DNA of 9,749 bases from an uncultured Mesocricetibacter sp. (GTDB taxonomy: Bacteria; Pseudomonadota; Gammaproteobacteria; Enterobacterales; Pasteurellaceae), in the NCBI GenBank assembly GCA_905373425.1, contig CAJPST010000083.1, positions 1 to 9,749 on the forward strand. Reading direction: 5' to 3'. The notes beneath the pieces are model-generated. The model did not search any database, had not been told where the DNA came from, and worked only from the letters and a program-made list of their open reading frames with translations. This document shows positions 5,867 to 9,749 of the stretch, piece after piece. How positions within the stretch are numbered: the first letter of the stretch is position 1; every line of letters begins with the position of its first letter. Made by a program: the position numbers and the translations under genes.

Positions 5867-5893
5867 GACCCTACCCGTTAATTCTTGCATAAT
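5865..5893 (+). promoter_or_regulatory. Sigma70 promoter of the membrane protein-ydbH-ynbE operon
   Basis: TTGACC (5865-5870) and CATAAT (5888-5893) each match five of six consensus bases and are exactly 17 bp apart. Transcription would begin near 5900, about 25 bases before the ATG at 5925. This is the clearest promoter in the window. Confidence 0.75.
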
Positions 5894-5924
5894 AGCGAAA
5901 ATTATTTTATCAGGCTTTTCAAAC

Positions 5925-6755
5925 ATGTCAGACGAAAAAACAGCTAAAAATTTGACCGCACTTTTTTCCCTTTTGCCCCTCGGACTATTATTAATTATCG
6001 ATCTTTACGCAATGTGGTTACAGCCGTTAGGCAAAGCGTTGTCGCACTTGGCGTTTGGTGTGTTGGTTGCGCAGTTATTATGCAGTTTAGTGTTTTTGAA
6101 AGGGGATATTTGCAATGGGCAGCGGGGACGGTTAAGCGAAGTACATACTTATTTTGCGTTGTTTTGGGCAGTGTGGTTTTTCTTGAGCTTGTTCTCCAAC
6201 TATCATTATGTTCTGACCGACTTGATTTGTTTGTGCGGAATGGTAATGGTTTTTTCTGCATGGCGACAACCGAATGAAGCGGAAATGCGTGTAGGTGTAT
6301 TGAAAATTGGCGTAGCCGCTGGGGCAATCGGGACTATTTGCTATGTATTAATGCTACTTGAGGCGCCCTCGTTGGTATGGATTCAATACAATTTTGCAGC
6401 TCAGGCGCTGACCGGTATAGTGCTTACCAATCTGGCTCTGGTTATTTCGCGTAATCGTCTACAAGGATTTATTGCATTGTTGCCGTTATTGATGATTATT
6501 GTATTGTTAATTAATGCGATCGCTGTATTGAGCATATTGGCGATACATCATTTTTCAGTTGTGGACGGACAAAGTGCGGTTGTTTTTTCCAATGATTTTG
6601 CATTTATCCTGTATTTTTCGCTGCATCTGGTGATAGCGGCAATTTTAGCCGTACATATTTTCCGCAAGATTAAATTGGAATATCCTGTGTTAATGATTTT
6701 ATTGACCATTTCGGCGTCCCTGCCACTGTGGTCAACCTTTGCTTATATTTCTTAA
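5925..6755 (+). CDS. Uncharacterised polytopic inner-membrane protein, first gene of ydbH operon
   Basis: A 276-aa very hydrophobic protein that I do not recognise as a named family. About nine membrane segments can be drawn, roughly at residues 10-30, 38-59, 74-92, 95-112, 124-145, 157-175, 180-207, 225-247 and 252-274. Loops are short, with no large soluble domain and no nucleotide-binding or catalytic motif. Charged residues cluster in loops (for example about 113-123 and 247-252). The start is ATG at 5925, just after the promoter at 5865-5893. A TTG at 5859 in the same frame lies upstream of the promoter and is rejected. The ribosome site is weak (AGG at 5912-5914). Two uptake signals are read in frame, as LTALF and QSAVVF. 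It ends 20 bp before ydbH, so the two are very probably co-transcribed, suggesting an envelope role. The function is unknown. Confidence 0.82.
   Translation: MSDEKTAKNLTALFSLLPLGLLLIIDLYAMWLQPLGKALSHLAFGVLVAQLLCSLVFLKGDICNGQRGRLSEVHTYFALFWAVWFFLSLFSNYHYVLTDLICLCGMVMVFSAWRQPNEAEMRVGVLKIGVAAGAIGTICYVLMLLEAPSLVWIQYNFAAQALTGIVLTNLALVISRNRLQGFIALLPLLMIIVLLINAIAVLSILAIHHFSVVDGQSAVVFSNDFAFILYFSLHLVIAAILAVHIFRKIKLEYPVLMILLTISASLPLWSTFAYIS
5955..5963 (-). repeat. DNA uptake signal sequence (inside membrane protein gene)
   Basis: Exact ACCGCACTT followed by a T-run. It is read in frame as Leu-Thr-Ala-Leu near the start of the first membrane helix. Confidence 0.9.
6572..6580 (+). repeat. DNA uptake signal sequence (inside membrane protein gene)
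   Basis: Exact AAGTGCGGT with TTGTTTTTT following, as in the extended consensus. It is read in frame as Gln-Ser-Ala-Val-Val-Phe in a loop between the last membrane helices. Confidence 0.9.
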
Positions 6756-6775
6756 ATTATCCGACATCACGTGAA

Positions 6776-9511
6776 ATGAATATGCGGAAGAAAATTGTTG
6801 CGTTAATTTTACTACTGTTATTGGTACTTTTTGTTGCTGTCAATTGGCTGCTGTCCGGCGCGCAATTGGAACGCATTGCAAATTATTTTTTAGCTCCTGA
6901 TTTTTCCCTGCAAATTGCGCAACAGCCTGACATTAGCATGAAAGATGCGCAAATTCCTAGCTTGATAGTGCGTTCCGAGCGCGGAGCGGGCTGTTCGTTG
7001 GTTGAATTGCAAAACGTCCGAGCTGATTGGTGGAACAGTCACAAACTGGCAGCGGAAAGCGCTGTTTTGGATTACGCCTGCCTAAATGGATTACCAAACG
7101 ATAATAGCGATGACAAAACACCACAAAAACTGACCGCACTTTTGGCTCTGTTGCCTGACGGGGAAGCCCAAATTCAACGTTTTCAATTGATGAATGCAGA
7201 GCCAAATGACAATCCCGAATTGCAACAAATTCTTTCGGCACAAGCTAATATTTCGCTGCAAAAGCAACAGGGGGAATTACGGCTGAAAACTGAGTTAGAA
7301 AAAAGGGAAGAGGGTGAAAATGCAGCTATTTTGCAGCTAGATTCCGTTTTAAGATTAAGCGATTTGCAGCTGACGGGGGAAGTAAGCTATCAACCGACTT
7401 TGGCGCAAACACATCAACTCGATTTTCAGCTTAAATTGAATGATGATCCTACTCAATTACCGCCACAAGGCGAGGTTAAATTACATTGGGAACGTGCCGA
7501 ATTGCCGTTGCCGAAAGGCGAAATGGCTCTGCAATGGCAGGACGGGGAAGGCCGTATGCAGGTGCAGGATTTTGTAAATCAAAAAGAGATTATGAATTTA
7601 CCGCTACGTTTTCAATCTGATCAAATTCAAATTGAAAAAGGCAATTTTTATTGGGATATGATCGAACAGCAACCGCTGCAAGGCGTTTTAAGTCTGACAT
7701 TGAAGAAAACGACGGAAGATTGGTTTCCTCTGAAAACCGATGTGCGTGTCAGTTTGTTTTCTTCCGGCGCGCAGGGAAAAGGTAATGTGGTGATTTACGG
7801 TACCGGCGGAGAGATTGGCAAAGAGCAATTAAATTTCCCGTTGGAAGCGCACGGTAATATTAAATATGGTGAATCTATCGCGTATACCGACGTAGTGTTT
7901 AAATTAAGCGGGTTTTACTATGATCCCGTAGTGCAGTTTCAAACGCCGTCAATGTTGCGGGTGACCGGGCGCGGACATGGATTAAGTTTAAATGTTAGTG
8001 TGCCGTTAGATAATGTGTTGGTTGGGCGTTATGGAGTGGAAGGTCGCCTGCAGGCATTTTTACAGGGAAGCACGACACAGTTTTCCGATTTGGATTTGCG
8101 TTTGGATGGGCAGGCGGAGGAATTTATTGCGGGAATTACTTCCATTTTCGACATTCGTAGTACTGATAATCCGTTATATCGAACTCAGGATTTCGTAGCG
8201 AACAGCTGGCAGTGGAATTTATCGGGTAAAGGGATTGCCAAAGCGTTGAATACACCGTTGAATATTCGCGGTCGGGGCTCGGGGGTGAGCGATCATATTG
8301 AAATTGAGCAACTGGAAGGCTATTCGGGTCAAATTAACAAGGCGGGCGTTAGAATTCCTAAGGTGGAACTGAAACTGGCGGACAAGTTACGTTGGTATTA
8401 TGAAGAACAACGCATTGATGGCAAGATGCAAGCGTCCGCACCTTATATTGAGCTGGCTTACGGCGGGCGTTTCTATAAACCGGATTTTACCTTGAGTTTG
8501 GAAGGAAAGGATATCACCGATTTTAATTTGGCGGGTGAGCTTACCGCCGGAGAATTAGGGCCGATTAAAGTCTTTTCTCACTATTACGATCAAAAACTGG
8601 TTGGCAATATTTATTGGCTTGAACAGTCTGCAAAAGTGTTCCAATCTCTTTTTCCGAATAAATGGGAATGGTTAATTCAAGAAGGAACCATTCGCGGGCA
8701 GACTGCTTTTGATATTACGACGGAAAAAGGGATTCACGCGGGGGGACACTTTGCCATTCGCTCCGGCGACATCACTTTGCCTGACGGAGAAATCAGAGGG
8801 ATTGAATTCGCATTGCCTTATCGTTATGTGAATAATGCAGTAGAAATGATTAAAGAACCAGTGCAAGTTTTTGTAAAACAAATCAAAATGGGTGTTTTGC
8901 AAGCAGACAATCTACGTGTAAAAGTGCAGGGATATTACCCGTACAGCCGTAAACGACCGCTTAATTTGAGCGAATTGGAGATAGATTTATTTGGCGGAAA
9001 ATTAAGCATTAATCGACTTGCCCTGCCGCAACGTAACATTGCCGATGTGCAATTGCAAGAAATTGATCTTGCACAGGTTTTATCTTTATTGCAATATAAC
9101 CAAATTGAAATGACGGGTAAAATCAACGCCACTTTTCCGTTTTGGCTGTCAAACGATGATTGTTTAATTTGTAACGGGAAAATTCAGCAAGCTGAAAACA
9201 TTCGTTTAAAACTGAATGACGAAATTAGACAAGGTCTGAAGCAGGGCGGTGTAACCGAAGGTATTCTTGCAGATGTGATCAACGAAATGGATTTACAGGC
9301 GATGGATGCTACGTTGAACCTTGCCCCTGACGGCAAGATGGAACTGCGCGCACAGGTTAGGGGTTATAATCCGACTAAAAAAACGCAAAGTCCAATCTCG
9401 CTGAATTATAATCATCAGGAAAATGTCTATGAACTGTGGCAGATGATTGATTACGGTTCGCAGGTTGAACAAAATTTAGAATACAATATTTACCGAAAAC
9501 AGGAAAAATGA
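6776..9511 (+). CDS. ydbH: YdbH-family AsmA-like intermembrane lipid-transport protein
   Basis: A 911-aa protein (E. coli YdbH is about 880) with basic residues and one N-terminal membrane anchor (about 7-26), followed by a long periplasmic, beta-rich body. In E. coli, YdbH acts redundantly with TamB and YhdP to move phospholipid to the outer membrane and works with the lipoprotein YnbE. Evidence here is the anchor-plus-beta architecture, length, and an overlapping ynbE downstream. The body is full of short alternating hydrophobic strands, and the C-terminal region (about 750-911) ends shortly before ynbE. Only four cysteines occur: C73, C102 and the pair C796-x-x-C799. ATG 6776 is chosen; ATG 6782 is equally possible because GTGA (6771-6774) is the only ribosome site. 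An upstream in-frame GTG at 6728 lies inside the preceding gene and is rejected. It follows the membrane protein gene by 20 bp. Confidence 0.9.
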   Translation: MNMRKKIVALILLLLLVLFVAVNWLLSGAQLERIANYFLAPDFSLQIAQQPDISMKDAQIPSLIVRSERGAGCSLVELQNVRADWWNSHKLAAESAVLDYACLNGLPNDNSDDKTPQKLTALLALLPDGEAQIQRFQLMNAEPNDNPELQQILSAQANISLQKQQGELRLKTELEKREEGENAAILQLDSVLRLSDLQLTGEVSYQPTLAQTHQLDFQLKLNDDPTQLPPQGEVKLHWERAELPLPKGEMALQWQDGEGRMQVQDFVNQKEIMNLPLRFQSDQIQIEKGNFYWDMIEQQPLQGVLSLTLKKTTEDWFPLKTDVRVSLFSSGAQGKGNVVIYGTGGEIGKEQLNFPLEAHGNIKYGESIAYTDVVFKLSGFYYDPVVQFQTPSMLRVTGRGHGLSLNVSVPLDNVLVGRYGVEGRLQAFLQGSTTQFSDLDLRLDGQAEEFIAGITSIFDIRSTDNPLYRTQDFVANSWQWNLSGKGIAKALNTPLNIRGRGSGVSDHIEIEQLEGYSGQINKAGVRIPKVELKLADKLRWYYEEQRIDGKMQASAPYIELAYGGRFYKPDFTLSLEGKDITDFNLAGELTAGELGPIKVFSHYYDQKLVGNIYWLEQSAKVFQSLFPNKWEWLIQEGTIRGQTAFDITTEKGIHAGGHFAIRSGDITLPDGEIRGIEFALPYRYVNNAVEMIKEPVQVFVKQIKMGVLQADNLRVKVQGYYPYSRKRPLNLSELEIDLFGGKLSINRLALPQRNIADVQLQEIDLAQVLSLLQYNQIEMTGKINATFPFWLSNDDCLICNGKIQQAENIRLKLNDEIRQGLKQGGVTEGILADVINEMDLQAMDATLNLAPDGKMELRAQVRGYNPTKKTQSPISLNYNHQENVYELWQMIDYGSQVEQNLEYNIYRKQEK
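7133..7141 (-). repeat. DNA uptake signal sequence (inside ydbH)
   Basis: Exact ACCGCACTT, read in frame as Leu-Thr-Ala-Leu-Leu. This is the same reading frame and nearly the same peptide as the copy at 5955 in the preceding gene. Confidence 0.9.
9501..9504 (+). promoter_or_regulatory. ynbE ribosome binding site inside ydbH
   Basis: AGGA lies three bases before the ynbE ATG (9508) and within the last codons of ydbH. With the ATGA overlap it suggests translational coupling. Confidence 0.55.
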
Positions 9512-9702
9512 AAAAACAACAAAAATTCCTACCGCACTTTTTAGCGTTAAGCTTCTGCTTTGCGCTTACGGGATGTACCCCGACCGTGCAGCTTGAAACG
9601 CCGAAAGAAGGTATTACCATCAATATGAATGTAGTGGTAGATCACAAAATCAAAATTGAAATGGATGAGAAAACTGGGAAAGTCATTGAGAAAAAAGACT
9701 GA
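9508..9702 (+). CDS. ynbE: YnbE-like outer-membrane lipoprotein
   Basis: A 64-aa small lipoprotein. The signal peptide (residues 1-22) has a lysine-rich start, a hydrophobic core and the lipobox LTGC with C23 as the lipidated residue. Thr at +2 favours outer-membrane sorting. The mature part contains PKEGITINMNVVVDHKIKIE, very close to the E. coli YnbE signature (PKEPITINMNV as I recall it). In E. coli YnbE multimers pair with the C-terminus of YdbH to complete an intermembrane bridge. The ATG overlaps the ydbH stop as ATGA, implying coupled translation and matched stoichiometry. An uptake signal is read inside the signal peptide as Leu-Pro-His-Phe. ydbL, third gene of the E. coli cluster, is not visible in the remaining 47 bp. 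Confidence 0.93.
   Translation: MKKQQKFLPHFLALSFCFALTGCTPTVQLETPKEGITINMNVVVDHKIKIEMDEKTGKVIEKKD
9531..9539 (-). repeat. DNA uptake signal sequence (inside ynbE signal peptide)
   Basis: Exact ACCGCACTT followed by TTTTAG, read in frame as Pro-His-Phe. This puts a proline and a histidine at the start of the signal peptide's hydrophobic core. Confidence 0.9.
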
Positions 9703-9728
9703 TTATTAACTTTTAGTTGATAATTTTT
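9703..9728 (+). terminator. Weak terminator-like hairpin after ynbE
   Basis: TTATTAAC (9703-9710) pairs with GTTGATAA (9716-9723), with one G-U wobble, around the loop TTTTA. Five T follow (9724-9728). The stem is almost all A-U and therefore weak, but its position directly after the stop codon fits an attenuating or terminating site. Confidence 0.35.
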
Positions 9729-9749
9729 CAATATTTAAGCGTATTCTCT

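Noticed and set aside
5859..5924. Upstream TTG start for the membrane protein
   Set aside because: It lies before the promoter at 5865-5893, so a transcript from that promoter would not contain it.
6014..6277. 87-codon frame inside the membrane protein gene
   Set aside because: It overlaps the longer frame that has the promoter and operon context; its hydrophobicity is a shadow of that gene.
6728..6775. Upstream GTG start for ydbH
   Set aside because: It falls inside the preceding gene and adds 16 residues before the basic start and membrane anchor, with no ribosome site.

Overview
The window looks like a chromosomal segment from a Pasteurellaceae bacterium (Gammaproteobacteria) of the Haemophilus influenzae DNA-uptake clade. 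The evidence is nine exact copies of the 9-bp uptake signal AAGTGCGGT (or its complement) in 9.7 kb, most followed by the usual AT-rich flank, together with close protein matches to Haemophilus/E. coli DnaQ, RNase HI, LysC, ProA and YicG. An Aggregatibacter-like genus seems most likely, but this is inference. I see no phage, transposase, CRISPR or tRNA.

Layout. (1) Bases 1-73 form a perfect 33-bp inverted repeat whose centre is a bidirectional intrinsic terminator. (2) dnaQ (minus) and rnhA (plus) diverge from a 68-bp promoter gap, the same arrangement as in E. coli. (3) A Dps-family ferritin-like gene (plus) has a strong ribosome binding site. It converges on lysC (minus) across a structured gap holding an inverted uptake-signal pair, an 18-bp tandem duplication and a bidirectional terminator. 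(4) lysC (lysine-sensitive aspartokinase III) follows proA on the minus strand after a very AT-rich 169-bp gap with a candidate promoter and an inverted repeat, but no recognisable lysine riboswitch. (5) A YicG-type (UPF0126/TRIC-like) membrane protein gene lies just upstream of proA on the same strand. (6) A divergent gap with a good sigma70 promoter drives a plus-strand operon: an unrecognised polytopic membrane protein, then ydbH (AsmA-like intermembrane protein), then ynbE (outer-membrane lipoprotein), the last two overlapping by four bases.

Functional reading. The left part is replication and housekeeping (proofreading exonuclease, RNA-DNA hybrid removal) plus iron/oxidative protection. 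The middle is amino-acid biosynthesis (aspartate family and proline). The right part is envelope lipid homeostasis: YdbH spans the periplasm as a lipid conduit and YnbE is its outer-membrane partner. The most interesting point is the unknown roughly nine-helix membrane protein placed first in the ydbH-ynbE operon, while ydbL, the third gene of the E. coli cluster, is not seen before the window ends.

Several gene starts are set inside longer open frames. lysC starts at 3630 (not the TTG at 3705, which is the candidate -35 box). The YicG-like gene starts at 5796 (not the TTG at 5808). The membrane protein starts at 5925 (the TTG at 5859 lies upstream of its promoter). ydbH starts at 6776 or 6782 (not the GTG at 6728 inside the previous gene).
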